DNA from: RYN-230 sp963717125
Lineage (GTDB): Bacteria; Actinomycetota; Actinomycetes; Streptosporangiales; Streptosporangiaceae
Reading direction: 5' to 3'
DNA length: 64,000 nt
NCBI GenBank assembly: GCA_963717125.1
Contig: CAVQVG010000015.1
Span: forward strand, 310,001-374,000
In this document: one piece after another, positions 1 to 7,695 of the stretch
Position numbering within the stretch: position 1 is the first letter of the stretch
Layout of the letters: each line of letters opens with the position of its first letter
Position numbers and translations under genes: made by a program
Notes under the pieces: generated by a model
What the model was told of the DNA's origin: nothing
The model's input: only the letters and a program-made list of their open reading frames with translations
The model's database searches: none

Positions 1-163
1 TACTTCCTGCTGTAGTCACCGGGAGGCCCACCGCAGTCAAGGGATCTTGCAGTACCTCGCCATTGCACCTGCCCAGAGACTCCCCGCAGTCACGGAGCGA
101 GCCGACTGACACCGGGCCGATAGCCGTCTTCGAACCTCCGCTGACCGTGCCCAAGACAGTCGT

Positions 164-877
164 CTAGACCCTGGGCCTGGATGGGATACCCGCTTGCCAG
201 CCGGGCGCCTGCTGGCCGGCGCGGCGCAGCAGATGCTGCCACAGGCGCGGCAGCAGTTCATCCCCGGCCGCCCGCCACGACGCGATCTCCTCGTCGGACA
301 GCGGCGTGACCGGGCCAGCCGCCCGGGCGGCGAGGAAGACATCACAGGCCGCGGACAGCAGCCACATGCGGGCCACCGCCAGGCCCGGTGTCGCGCCGAG
401 GGTGAGCGCGCCGTTCCCGCGCAGCAGCAGCGCTTCACCGGCCGCGAGGCTGCGGGCGGCGCGGGTGGCCAGTTCGGCGCTGCGGAGCAGCCGGGCACTG
501 TCGTGCACCGGGACCGACGGGCCGAGCCAGGCGGCCTGGCCGTACAGCGGAGTCAGCGAGGTGGCCGTGGCCGCGACGGCGAAGGCACTGGCGGGCTGGG
601 CGCGGGCGATCGCGGCCGCGTCGCCGCGGGCGCGGTAGATGGCGAGGTGAGCCCAGGCCTCAGCGGGAGCGCCCGCGGGCAGCGCCGAGGCCGCCAGGGG
701 CACCTCCACCAGCCCGGATTCCGTGACCGTGGCCAGGTTGACGGCGGGCGTGATCAGCATGTCCAGGCCGGCCCGGGCGGATACATGACCGTATGAGGCG
801 ACCAGCCCAAGAGCGGACAGCACATAGGCCGCCTCAGTCAGGTCGCGCCGCATGCTCTTCCCAGGCCGCCGGTTCAT
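164..877 (-). CDS. Class II aldolase/adducin-family protein lacking the zinc histidines
   Basis: 237 aa, ATG start. The class II aldolase fold is recognisable from YGHVSAR near residue 30, PAEAWAHLAIYRAR near 75-90 and LLLRGNGALTLG near 150. Relatives in aromatic pathways act as decarboxylases or aldolases on ring-cleavage products such as carboxy-hydroxymuconate semialdehyde. The family's HxH zinc pair is replaced here by ARA (in AIARAQPAS), and the third zinc His of the NHG/GHG motif is Asn (RGNG). The protein may therefore be metal-free or non-catalytic. It diverges from the dioxygenase gene at 931, and an AAACTGTATGCAGTTT operator sits 4 bp before its ATG. The promoter -10 inside that operator would start transcription at about the ATG itself. 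Family call is firm; activity is uncertain. Confidence 0.8.
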   Translation of the reverse strand: MNRRPGKSMRRDLTEAAYVLSALGLVASYGHVSARAGLDMLITPAVNLATVTESGLVEVPLAASALPAGAPAEAWAHLAIYRARGDAAAIARAQPASAFAVAATATSLTPLYGQAAWLGPSVPVHDSARLLRSAELATRAARSLAAGEALLLRGNGALTLGATPGLAVARMWLLSAACDVFLAARAAGPVTPLSDEEIASWRAAGDELLPRLWQHLLRRAGQQAPGWQAGIPSRPRV

Positions 878-881
878 GCCT

Positions 882-897
882 AAACTGTATGCAGTTT
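882..897. promoter_or_regulatory. GntR operator copy 1, divergent promoter
   Basis: AAACTGTATGCAGTTT is the exact reverse complement of AAACTGCATACAGTTT at 4918 and 4961. On the minus strand it contains TACAGT (889-884), a plausible -10 box about 7 nt from the ATG at 877, so the aldolase-like mRNA may be leaderless. No good -35 is visible. The site also lies upstream of the GTG at 931. It is inferred to bind the GntR protein encoded at 4073-4855. Confidence 0.75.
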
Positions 898-930
898 CGC
901 TAGGAAGGGCCAGAAGGGGGTAGAAGTGCC

Positions 931-1831
931 GTGATCTCAGGGCTGCATCATTACGCGCTGGAGGTGCCGGACCTCGCGGTGGCCGAAGGGTTCCTGCAGG
1001 ACTTCGGCCTCGAGACCGGGGAGAAGGACGGGTCGCTGGTCGCCCAGTGCCCCGGCCGCAACCAGGAGCAGGTCCGTCTCGTGCAGGCGCCGGCCAAGCG
1101 ACTGCACCACGTGGCGTTCACGCTGCGCCCGGGCACGCTGGGCCCGGTCCGCGACGCGCTGGAGCGGGCGGGCACTCCGGTCATCGAGCCGCCGCCGGGC
1201 GCGACCGGGGACGGCCTGTGGATCCGCGATCCCGACGGCACGGCGGTGCAACTCCTCGACGAGGCGCCAGCGCCGCCCCGGCCCGCTGCTGAGGCGCGGT
1301 TCAACGTCGGCGGCAGCCAGCAGCGGATCGGCGTCGCCCAGTGGCGGCAGGCCACCGAGGATGTGCTGCCGCGCCTGGCTCGGCCACACGCTGCTGTTCA
1401 CCGCGCAACCCCAGCAGATGACTGACTTCTACACCCAGCTGCTCGGCCTGCGGATCAGCGACCGGATCCGTGGCCTGGTGACCTTCCTCAACGCCGGGCC
1501 CGGAGACCATCACATCTTCGGCTTCATCGCCAGCACCCACCGCGGTTTCCATCACGCCAGCTTCGAGGTGCCCTCCATCGACGCCATCGCGCTCGGCGCG
1601 GACCGGATGCGCGCCAAGGGCCGGGACGCCGGCTGGGGCCTGGGGCGGCACACCATCGGCTCGAACTTCTTCCACTACAACCCCGACCCGTGGGGCTCGT
1701 GGATCGAATGGTTCTCGGACATCGACCAGATCGACGACTGCTGGGTCGCCTCGGACTGGGAGGTCCCCCCGCACCTGTGGGGCGCGCCGCCGCCCGGCAC
1801 CTTCCTGGCCAACCACGAGCCCGCGAGCTGA
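931..1831 (+). pseudogene. Two-domain VOC-type extradiol dioxygenase, frameshifted
   Basis: The N-terminal VOC domain starts at GTG 931, with a GAAGGGGG ribosome site at about 913-920, and reads in frame 1 to about residue 145 (ending near EDVLPR). The second domain continues in frame 2 from about 1375 (LGHTLLFT). Removing one base in the CTGGCTCGG stretch near 1372-1382 would join them into a roughly 300-residue type I extradiol (catechol 2,3-dioxygenase-like) enzyme. The predicted iron ligands are all in the second part: His of LGH, His of HHASFEV and Glu of WIEWFSD. As written the protein is split and probably inactive, unless the base is a sequencing error. It is the first gene of the rightward catabolic operon, behind operator copy 1. 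Confidence 0.8.
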
Positions 1832-1843
1832 CCGCCCCGGCCA

Positions 1844-1875
1844 TTGCGGACTCCCTGACAAACTGCATACACTTT
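1844..1875 (+). promoter_or_regulatory. Promoter with GntR operator copy 2
   Basis: AAACTGCATACACTTT (1860-1875) differs from the consensus by one base. TTGCGG (1844-1849) and TACACT (1868-1873, inside the operator) are spaced 18 bp apart and could drive the gene at 1919, which has its own AGGGAGAG ribosome site. Repressor binding would cover the -10. Confidence 0.65.
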
Positions 1876-1918
1876 CGGCGGGCCTACCACCTGCCGGCCT
1901 CCGATTAGGGAGAGCACC

Positions 1919-2272
1919 ATGAGCCGAGATATAGCCCAGGCCTTCGCCGACATCGACGCCTTCGACCCGGACAAGTTCGTCGCCCATCTCACCCCGGATG
2001 CGAAGTTCCGCTTCGCCAATGCCGACCCGGTCACCGGGCGCGCCGCCGTCAGGGAGGCCGTGGCGGGCTTCTTCTCGACGATCGACGGCCTCACCCACCA
2101 CATCAGGAACGTGTACGAGTTCGGCGAGACCGTCGTCGCGCAGATCGACGTGGAGTACCGGCGCAAGGATGGCAAGACGGTCACCGTGCCCAACGCCGAC
2201 ATCCTGGTCTACGACGGGGACCTGGTCCGTGACTGGCAGATCTACATCGACGTCGCCCCGGTTTACGCCTGA
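1919..2272 (+). CDS. SnoaL/NTF2-like small protein
   Basis: 117 aa, ATG preceded by GGGAGAG. The pattern IAQAFADIDAFDPDKFVAHL, then FRFANADPVTGRAAVREAVAGFF, and a C-terminal DGDLVRDWQIYIDVAPVYA is typical of the NTF2-like/SnoaL cone fold. Members are small-molecule isomerases, hydratases or accessory binding proteins. It lies between two extradiol dioxygenase genes and 10 bp before the next, so it probably handles an intermediate of the same pathway. The exact reaction cannot be read from the sequence. Confidence 0.75.
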   Translation: MSRDIAQAFADIDAFDPDKFVAHLTPDAKFRFANADPVTGRAAVREAVAGFFSTIDGLTHHIRNVYEFGETVVAQIDVEYRRKDGKTVTVPNADILVYDGDLVRDWQIYIDVAPVYA

Positions 2273-2281
2273 GCCGAGCCG

Positions 2282-3199
2282 ATGATCACGCTCACCGACA
2301 TCGCGTATGTCCGGTCCGGCGTAGCCGACCTCGGGGCCGCCACCCGGTTCGCCACCAACATCGTCGGCCTGGAACTGGCCGCACCCACCGAAGCCGGCGT
2401 CTCCCAACTGCGCGCCGACCACCGGCATCACTGCCTCGCTCTCGTGGAGGGCCCGTCCGGGGTGATCTCCTCAGGTTTCACTGTGGCCGACTCGGACGCG
2501 CTCGCCGCGGCCGAGACCGAGCTCGAGCGCTCCGGCATCATGGTGCGGCGCGGCTCCCCCGGCGCGGCCCGGTCCCGCCGGGTCCGCGAGTTCATCAGCT
2601 TCGACGACCCGTTCGGCAACCGGCTGGAACTGGTGAGCCAGCAGGAGACCATCACCCGGCCCGTCGCGTTCACCCGGCCGGCCGGGATCACCGAGTTCGG
2701 CCACCTCTGCCTGGACGCGCCGGACGTGCACGAGGCCTATCGGTTCTGGAGCACCCGCTTCAACGCCCGGGTGTCGGACTGGATCGGCGATGCCGCCTGC
2801 CTCATCCGGATCGACCCGGTGCACCACAAGCTCGCGGTATTCCGCGCCGACCGGCCGGGCCTTTGCCACATGAACTTCCAGGTGGCCACCATCGACGACG
2901 TGTTCCGCAACTGGCATTTCCTGGTGGACCACGGCGTCCGGATCGAGATGGGCCCTGGGCGGCATCCCCAGTCCACCGCGATCTTCCTGTACTTCCTCGG
3001 CCCGGAGGGATTCACGTACGAGTACTCCTTCGGCGTACGGCGCATCGAGGAGGATGCGGCCTGGATTCCCCGCACCTTCGACCCGGACGAGCGGGGCTCT
3101 ATCGACATGTGGCTCGGCCCGGTCAGCCGCCCTTCCTCGCAGACCCAGCTACCGCGCGCCGCGCAGCAGGCACTGGCCGGAAGCGGGCGTTCAGCATGA
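2282..3199 (+). CDS. Type I (VOC) extradiol ring-cleavage dioxygenase
   Basis: 305 aa with two VOC domains (about 1-125 and 135-270), the size and layout of catechol/biphenyl-diol 2,3-dioxygenases. Candidate iron ligands in the second domain are His in FGHLCLDAP, His in CHMNFQVA and Glu in FTYEYSFGV, giving the usual 2-His-1-Glu set. It would open a catecholic ring next to the diol using Fe(II) and O2. Its stop overlaps the ATG of the following hydrolase (ATGA), so the cleavage product probably passes straight to that enzyme. It is intact, unlike the dioxygenase at 931. Confidence 0.85.
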   Translation: MITLTDIAYVRSGVADLGAATRFATNIVGLELAAPTEAGVSQLRADHRHHCLALVEGPSGVISSGFTVADSDALAAAETELERSGIMVRRGSPGAARSRRVREFISFDDPFGNRLELVSQQETITRPVAFTRPAGITEFGHLCLDAPDVHEAYRFWSTRFNARVSDWIGDAACLIRIDPVHHKLAVFRADRPGLCHMNFQVATIDDVFRNWHFLVDHGVRIEMGPGRHPQSTAIFLYFLGPEGFTYEYSFGVRRIEEDAAWIPRTFDPDERGSIDMWLGPVSRPSSQTQLPRAAQQALAGSGRSA

Positions 3200-4041
3200 T
3201 CATGAGCGGCCTGCACGCTGGCACGCTTGACGTGGCCGGGGTGCGCACCGCGGTCATCGACACGGGGGCGCCCGCCGGTGGCGGTGCCGCCGCGCCGCCG
3301 GTGCTGCTCCTGCATGGCTCGGGCCCGGGTGTCACCGCGGCGGCGAACTGGCGCCCGGTGATCCCGGCGCTCAGCGCCCGCCGCCGCGCGATCGCGCCGG
3401 ACCAGCTCGGCTTCGGCGGCACCGCCACCGGCGAGCACCGCACCTACGGCCGCGCGGCCTGGACCGAGCATGCCCTGGCGCTGCTCGACACGCTCGGCGC
3501 AGGCACCGTCAACATCATCGGCAACTCCATGGGCGGGGCGATCGCCCTGTCGATCGCGGCCGCCCGGCCCGCCGCGGTGCGCCGCATCGTGCTGATGGGC
3601 TCGATGGGCGTGGCGATGGCCCTGCCCAGGGGACTGGACACGGTGTGGGGCTACACCCCCGGGGTGGCACAGATGCGCGAGGTCATCGGCCTGTTCGCGC
3701 ACGACCGCAGCCTGATCACCGACGAGCTTATCGAGATGCGGTACCAGGCCAGCCTCAGCCCGCTGGTCCGCGATTCCTGGCAGGCCATGTTCCCCGAGCC
3801 GCGGCAGCGCTGGGTGGACGACCTGGCGCTGCGCGGCGCTGAGCTCGCGGCCATCGGTGTCCCGGTCCTGCTGGTGCACGGTCGCGACGACCGCGTGGTG
3901 CCCTGGCGGGTCTCGTCGGCCCAGCTGCTGGACCTGCTCCCGGACTCGCGGCTACACGTGCTGTCGGGCTGCGGGCACTGGACCATGATCGAGAAGACAG
4001 CTGACTTCCTGGCCGCCGTCCAGCCGTTCCTCGCCGCCTGA
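3196..4041 (+). CDS. Meta-cleavage-product C-C bond hydrolase (alpha/beta hydrolase)
   Basis: 281 aa from ATG 3196, which overlaps the upstream stop; ATG 3202 is an alternative. HGSGPGVTAAANW is the characteristic oxyanion loop of BphD/DmpD/MhpC-type hydrolases. The triad is Ser in GNSMGG, Asp in GRDDRVVPW and His in CGHWTMIE. It should hydrolyse the 2-hydroxy-6-oxo-dienoate made by the preceding dioxygenase into a 2-hydroxydienoate and a carboxylic acid. It converges with the GntR gene, leaving about 30 bp between the stops and no convincing terminator. Confidence 0.88.
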   Translation: MIMSGLHAGTLDVAGVRTAVIDTGAPAGGGAAAPPVLLLHGSGPGVTAAANWRPVIPALSARRRAIAPDQLGFGGTATGEHRTYGRAAWTEHALALLDTLGAGTVNIIGNSMGGAIALSIAAARPAAVRRIVLMGSMGVAMALPRGLDTVWGYTPGVAQMREVIGLFAHDRSLITDELIEMRYQASLSPLVRDSWQAMFPEPRQRWVDDLALRGAELAAIGVPVLLVHGRDDRVVPWRVSSAQLLDLLPDSRLHVLSGCGHWTMIEKTADFLAAVQPFLAA

Positions 4042-4072
4042 CCGCCGGGGCCTGACCGCCGGGCACCGCGGT

Positions 4073-4855
4073 TCAGGCGGAACCGGTCAGCCGCAGCGCG
4101 GCCGGCGGCTGGCGGTCGATGAGCGCGACCGCGTGCGGCACCGCCACCGGCACGTACTCGGGCGCGCAGTCAGTCAGCACGCGCAGCGCCGTGCGCTCCA
4201 GGTGATGTGCCATCCCGGTCAGCGCGCCGCGCTCATCGCCGGCGATCAGCGCCTCGAGGATCTGGGCGTGCTCGATGTCACCCGCGGCCTGCCAGCTGAC
4301 CGGATCGGAGAGCTGGTAGATGCGGATGTAGCGGGTCGTCCGGTCGGCGAATGCCCGCAGCTGCCGCTGCAGCGCCTCCCCCGCGGCCGCGGTGACCAGC
4401 CGGTGGTAGTCGGCGTGCGCGGCGAACCACGCGTCGAAATCCCCGGTCCTGGCCGCTCGCCGCATCGCGGCCAGCAGGCGCTTCGCCTCCTTGCGGGACG
4501 CCGCCCCGAAGTTGCCGATCGTCATCGACAGGGCGAGCGTCTCCAGCAGGATCCGGCTCGCGTAGACGTCGTCGAGCTCCTGCGGATCCAGGCCGGAGAC
4601 CCTGGTGCGCTGGTTCGGCTCGATCTCCACCAGGCCCTCTTCCTGCAGCATCCGGAGCACCTCGCGGAGCGGGGTGCGGCTGATGCCGAGCTGCTTGGCC
4701 AGGCTCACCTGGGACAGCTTCGTGCCCGGTGTCAGGGTGCCGTCGAGGATGCACTCCCGCAGGTAGGCATGCACGTGCGGGATGGCCTGCCGGGCTTCGG
4801 GGAGGTCGACCTTGCGGATGTGCGGGACCTGGACGGCACGAGGCATGGCACTCAT
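4073..4855 (-). CDS. GntR-family (FCD-type) transcriptional regulator of the catabolic module
   Basis: 260 aa from ATG 4855. A longer frame is open to 4969, but its first 38 codons (MQF..., KLYAV...) are simply the operator repeats read through, so I chose the start at MSAMPRAVQ. The N-terminal winged helix is AYLRECILDGTLTPGTKLSQ...LGISRTPLREVLRMLQEEGLVE. The C-terminal all-helical FCD domain has DxxxxR and HxxFH-like positions (FAAHADYHRLVTAAAG, HAQILEALIAGDERGA, MAHHLERTALRVL). FCD regulators usually bind carboxylates at a metal centre and release TGTATACA-like operators. Three copies of a near-palindrome lie upstream of this gene, supporting autoregulation and control of both arms. Confidence 0.9.
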   Translation of the reverse strand: MSAMPRAVQVPHIRKVDLPEARQAIPHVHAYLRECILDGTLTPGTKLSQVSLAKQLGISRTPLREVLRMLQEEGLVEIEPNQRTRVSGLDPQELDDVYASRILLETLALSMTIGNFGAASRKEAKRLLAAMRRAARTGDFDAWFAAHADYHRLVTAAAGEALQRQLRAFADRTTRYIRIYQLSDPVSWQAAGDIEHAQILEALIAGDERGALTGMAHHLERTALRVLTDCAPEYVPVAVPHAVALIDRQPPAALRLTGSA

Positions 4856-4872
4856 TGTCCCTGATCCGAGAT

Positions 4873-4888
4873 CATCTGCATACAGTCC
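4873..4888. promoter_or_regulatory. GntR operator copy 3, next to the regulator start
   Basis: CATCTGCATACAGTCC keeps the core CTGCATACAG but has degenerate flanks. It ends 17 bp upstream of the GntR ATG at 4855, a position suited to autorepression. Confidence 0.6.
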
Positions 4889-4917
4889 CCGGCACTGACG
4901 CGCCCGATCGCAGCGAC

Positions 4918-4933
4918 AAACTGCATACAGTTT
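4918..4933. promoter_or_regulatory. GntR operator copy 4
   Basis: A perfect copy of AAACTGCATACAGTTT, centred 43 bp (about four helical turns) from copy 5 and 45 bp from copy 3. Such phasing suggests cooperative binding across the divergent control region. Confidence 0.75.
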
Positions 4934-4945
4934 GTCCGCGAACGC

Positions 4946-4981
4946 TTGAATGCTCGCGAGAAACTGCATACAGTTTATCGG
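4946..4981 (+). promoter_or_regulatory. Leaderless promoter with GntR operator copy 5
   Basis: TTGAAT (4946-4951), a 17-bp spacer and TACAGT (4969-4974) form a good sigma-70 promoter. The perfect operator AAACTGCATACAGTTT (4961-4976) covers the -10. Transcription would begin at about 4981-4982, on the GTG of the next gene, so the mRNA is predicted to be leaderless. The geometry matches operator copy 1 and the ATG at 877. Confidence 0.7.
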
Positions 4982-5386
4982 GTGAGCGGTCAGGGCAGGG
5001 CGACGCCGGCGGAACCTCCGGGGCTGCCCCCGGCGCCCCGGCTACTCGACCGCGACTACTGGCTGATCCTGTCCGCCCCCGTGGCGGGCACCGGCCAGGC
5101 GGCCATCGACGCCCGCGCCGGGGAGCACGTCCGCTGGCTGCTCGGGCTGGAGCGGGACGACGTCCTGTTCCTCTCCGGGCCGCTGCTGTCCGGCCCCGGG
5201 ACCGGGCCCGGCTCCGGGGTCACCGTGATCCGGGCCGCCGATGCCGCCGCGGCCGAGTCCATCGCGGCGCGCGACCCGTTCGTGCGGGCGGGCCTGCGGA
5301 CATTCACGGTGCACCGGTGGCGGCTCAACGAGGGCAGCGTCAGCGTCCGGATCTCGCTGGGCGCCGCGACCCATGACTGGCGATAG
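4982..5386 (+). CDS. YCII-domain protein
   Basis: 134 aa from GTG 4982; no earlier start is sensible because the operator and -10 end 5 bp before it. After about 25 Pro-rich residues the YCII fold begins at RDYWLILSAPV, followed by HVRWLLGLERDDVLFLSGPLL, DAAAAESIAARDPFVRAGLRTFTVHRW and a final beta strand. YCII proteins resemble muconolactone isomerase and carry a conserved His-Asp pair; Asp of ARDPF is present. In catabolic operons they may act as isomerases, but a specific reaction is not established. It is the first gene of the right arm and 28 bp before the dehydrogenase. Confidence 0.75.
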   Translation: MSGQGRATPAEPPGLPPAPRLLDRDYWLILSAPVAGTGQAAIDARAGEHVRWLLGLERDDVLFLSGPLLSGPGTGPGSGVTVIRAADAAAAESIAARDPFVRAGLRTFTVHRWRLNEGSVSVRISLGAATHDWR

Positions 5387-5414
5387 CCCGGCAACTGCCC
5401 GCGAGGAGGCGGCG

Positions 5415-6305
5415 ATGTACCGAGTCGGCATGATCGGCCTCGGCAAGATGGGCCTGCCGATCGCGCACAACCTCATCGAACGCGGCTTCCAGGTCACCGG
5501 CTACCGGCGCCAGGGCTCCCCTGGCCTGGCCGCCGTCGGCGGCAGCGTGGCCGGCTCGGCGGCCGGCGCCGCCGCCAGCGCCGATGTGCTGCTGTCGATC
5601 GTCCCGGATGCCGCCGCCGTCCACGAGGTGATCTGCGGCCGCGCCGGCACCCTGACCACGCTGCGGCCCGGCACGGTGCACATCGAGATGAGCACCATCG
5701 ACCTGGCGGACAAGAGCCGGCTCCGGGATGCCGTTCGGGCCAAGGGCGGGGACCTGCTGGACTGCCCGATCAGCGGCAGCCCGGAGATGGTCGCGCCCCG
5801 GCTGGCCACCACGTTCGCCTCCGGCGACCCGGCCAGCATCGACAGGGTCCGGCATGTGCTGGACGCCATCTCGGGGCCCTGGGTGTATACCGGCCCGTTC
5901 GGCACCGGCGCGCGGATGAAGTACATCGCCAACCTGCTCCTCGCCGTGCACACCGTCGCGGCCGCGGAAGCGCTCGCGCTGGCCCGCCGCAGTGGCCTGG
6001 ACCTGGAACTGGTGCAGCGCACCCTGGACGGCTCGATCGCCGAGTCGGCCATCTGGCGCCAGCGCGGCCCGCTGATGCGCGACCGGGCCTGGTCACCGGC
6101 CCCCGGGCCGGTGCGCACCCTGCATCCCGTCCTCGAGCAGATCGAGGGCGCGGCCGCCGCGGCCGGTCTGTCGTCCCCGGTGTTCACCGCCGCGAAAGAG
6201 GTCTTCGACAAGGCGCTCGCCGACGGCTGGGGCGACCTGGACATCGCGTGTGTCCACGACCAGGTTTGCGGTGCGTCCGCCCGGCCACCGGAAGAGCCCA
6301 CATGA
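5415..6305 (+). CDS. 3-hydroxyisobutyrate dehydrogenase-family NAD(P) oxidoreductase
   Basis: 296 aa from ATG 5415 with GCGAGGAGG at 5401-5409. The N-terminal Rossmann motif is GLGKMGLPIAHNL. DCPISGSPEMV matches the substrate-binding DxPVSGG region. GTGARMKYIANLLL contains the catalytic Lys of the family's GxGxxxKxxxN signature. Members oxidise or reduce beta-hydroxyacids such as 3-hydroxyisobutyrate or tartronate semialdehyde. The place in an aromatic operon suggests it acts on a hydroxyacid side product or an open-ring intermediate. The stop overlaps the next ATG. Confidence 0.82.
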   Translation: MYRVGMIGLGKMGLPIAHNLIERGFQVTGYRRQGSPGLAAVGGSVAGSAAGAAASADVLLSIVPDAAAVHEVICGRAGTLTTLRPGTVHIEMSTIDLADKSRLRDAVRAKGGDLLDCPISGSPEMVAPRLATTFASGDPASIDRVRHVLDAISGPWVYTGPFGTGARMKYIANLLLAVHTVAAAEALALARRSGLDLELVQRTLDGSIAESAIWRQRGPLMRDRAWSPAPGPVRTLHPVLEQIEGAAAAAGLSSPVFTAAKEVFDKALADGWGDLDIACVHDQVCGASARPPEEPT

Positions 6306-7201
6306 CCTGGTCGCTCGTCACCTATCAGCACAACGCCAGCACCGGGCTGGCGGTGCTCCGCGACGACGGGACACTCGTCAGGCCGGTCGATCTCAAGCGG
6401 TGGGCCAGCATGCTGGAGTTGCTGGCCGACTGGGCCGCGGTGGAACGCGTGGTGCGCGGCCTGGACGTCGCCGATGCCCCGGTGATCGCGTGCGACGCGC
6501 TGCTCGCCCCGCTGCGCTGGCCGCGCAAGGTGGTCTGCGCCGGCGTCAACTACCGTCGGCACATGCGGGAGATGGGCGGCGAGATCCCGGCGCGGGGCTG
6601 GCGGCCGTTCTTCTTCCTCAAGGCCCCGACCACGACGGTGATCGGCCCGCGCGACCCGATCATCGTCCGCTCCCCCGAGCAGGCCCGCTACGACTGGGAG
6701 GCGGAACTCGCCGTCGTCATCGGCGCCGGCGGGCGGGACATACCGCCGCAGGACGCACTGGCTCACGTGGCCGGTTACTGCGTGGCCAACGACGTGACCG
6801 CGCGGGGGCACCACCGGCGGGAGGCCGTGCCCGCGGACGCGTTCGTCTACGACTGGTTCGCCGCCAAGTCCATGGATGGCTCGTTCCCGCTCGGGCCGGG
6901 CATCACCCCCGCGTTCCAGGTGCCCGATCCGCAGGACCTGCGGCTGCGGCTGTGGGTGAACGGCGAATTGCAGCAGGACGAGTCCACGTCGGACATGATC
7001 TGCCCGGTCGCCGGGCTGGTCGCGGCGGCGAGCGAGGTGGTCACCCTGGAGCCCGGCGACGTCATCGCGACCGGGACCCCGTCCGGGGTGGGCGCGGGCC
7101 GCGGACTGTACCTGCGCCACGGCGATGTCGTCCGCACCACCATCGACAGCCTCGGCACCTTGGAGAACACCGTGATCGACCCATCGGAGGGAAACCGATG
7201 A
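6302..7201 (+). CDS. Fumarylacetoacetate hydrolase-family protein
   Basis: 299 aa. The FAH core is clear: CAGVNYRRHMREMG, then EAELAVVIG (metal-binding acidic residues), CVANDVTARG, KSMDGSFPLGP and DVIATGTPSGVG. The family includes fumarylpyruvate and acylpyruvate hydrolases, and hydratase/isomerase/decarboxylase enzymes of homoprotocatechuate-type meta pathways. A Mg2+-dependent step on a 2-oxo or enol acid after ring opening is the natural inference. It is ATGA-coupled to the genes on both sides, so it is certainly in the operon. Confidence 0.87.
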   Translation: MTWSLVTYQHNASTGLAVLRDDGTLVRPVDLKRWASMLELLADWAAVERVVRGLDVADAPVIACDALLAPLRWPRKVVCAGVNYRRHMREMGGEIPARGWRPFFFLKAPTTTVIGPRDPIIVRSPEQARYDWEAELAVVIGAGGRDIPPQDALAHVAGYCVANDVTARGHHRREAVPADAFVYDWFAAKSMDGSFPLGPGITPAFQVPDPQDLRLRLWVNGELQQDESTSDMICPVAGLVAAASEVVTLEPGDVIATGTPSGVGAGRGLYLRHGDVVRTTIDSLGTLENTVIDPSEGNR

Positions 7202-7695
7202 TCTTCGTAACCCATCAGCTGCCCGTCAATATGCCCGGCGAGCCGAAGCTGGACCGCGCCGCCGTCTGGGCCGGCCTCGTGCTCAAGGCCAACAACGCGC
7301 TTCCGTTCGTGCCCAGCATGACCTTCTGCGAGGTCACCCAGCGGCACGGCGACACCGTCTTCGACCGCGACATCGACTTCCGCGGCGAGCGCTTCACCGA
7401 GCGGATCACCCTGGAAGCCCCCCACCGGGTGATGTTCACCCGCATCGCGGGCCCGGTGCTGGGCACCATCGCCAACGAGATCGAGGGGACCAGCGACGGC
7501 CTGCGGCTGCGGTTCAGCTTCGCGCTGGTGGTCGCGGGCGTGCCCGGCGGGTCCCTGGCCGAGCGGGAGTACGCCGACTCGATGACCGGCGACTACCTCA
7601 AGGCGGTGGCGGCCACCCTGGCCGCGATGCGGCGGCTGGCCGCAGACCCAGCGGAGGGCCAGAACACGGCAGGCCAGAACACGGTGCCGGCGTGA
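7198..7695 (+). CDS. AtaL/DUF1857-like START-fold protein
   Basis: 165 aa, ATG overlapping the upstream stop. The opening VTHQLPVNMPGEPKLDRAAVWAGLVLKANNALPFVP and the later RDIDFRGERFTERITLEAPHRVMF resemble the AtaL-like group of the SRPBCC/START fold, whose members bind small hydrophobic ligands. The C-terminus carries a short near-repeat (EGQNTAGQNT). It may be a binding or accessory protein for an aromatic intermediate. No catalytic assignment is possible from the sequence. Confidence 0.65.
   Translation: MIFVTHQLPVNMPGEPKLDRAAVWAGLVLKANNALPFVPSMTFCEVTQRHGDTVFDRDIDFRGERFTERITLEAPHRVMFTRIAGPVLGTIANEIEGTSDGLRLRFSFALVVAGVPGGSLAEREYADSMTGDYLKAVAATLAAMRRLAADPAEGQNTAGQNTVPA

Noticed and set aside
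1301..2431. Long minus-strand open frame (376 codons) opposite the dioxygenase and SnoaL genes
   Set aside because: It has low-complexity Gly/Val/Asp composition and no family motif, and is antisense to well-supported genes. It is typical of high-GC shadow frames.
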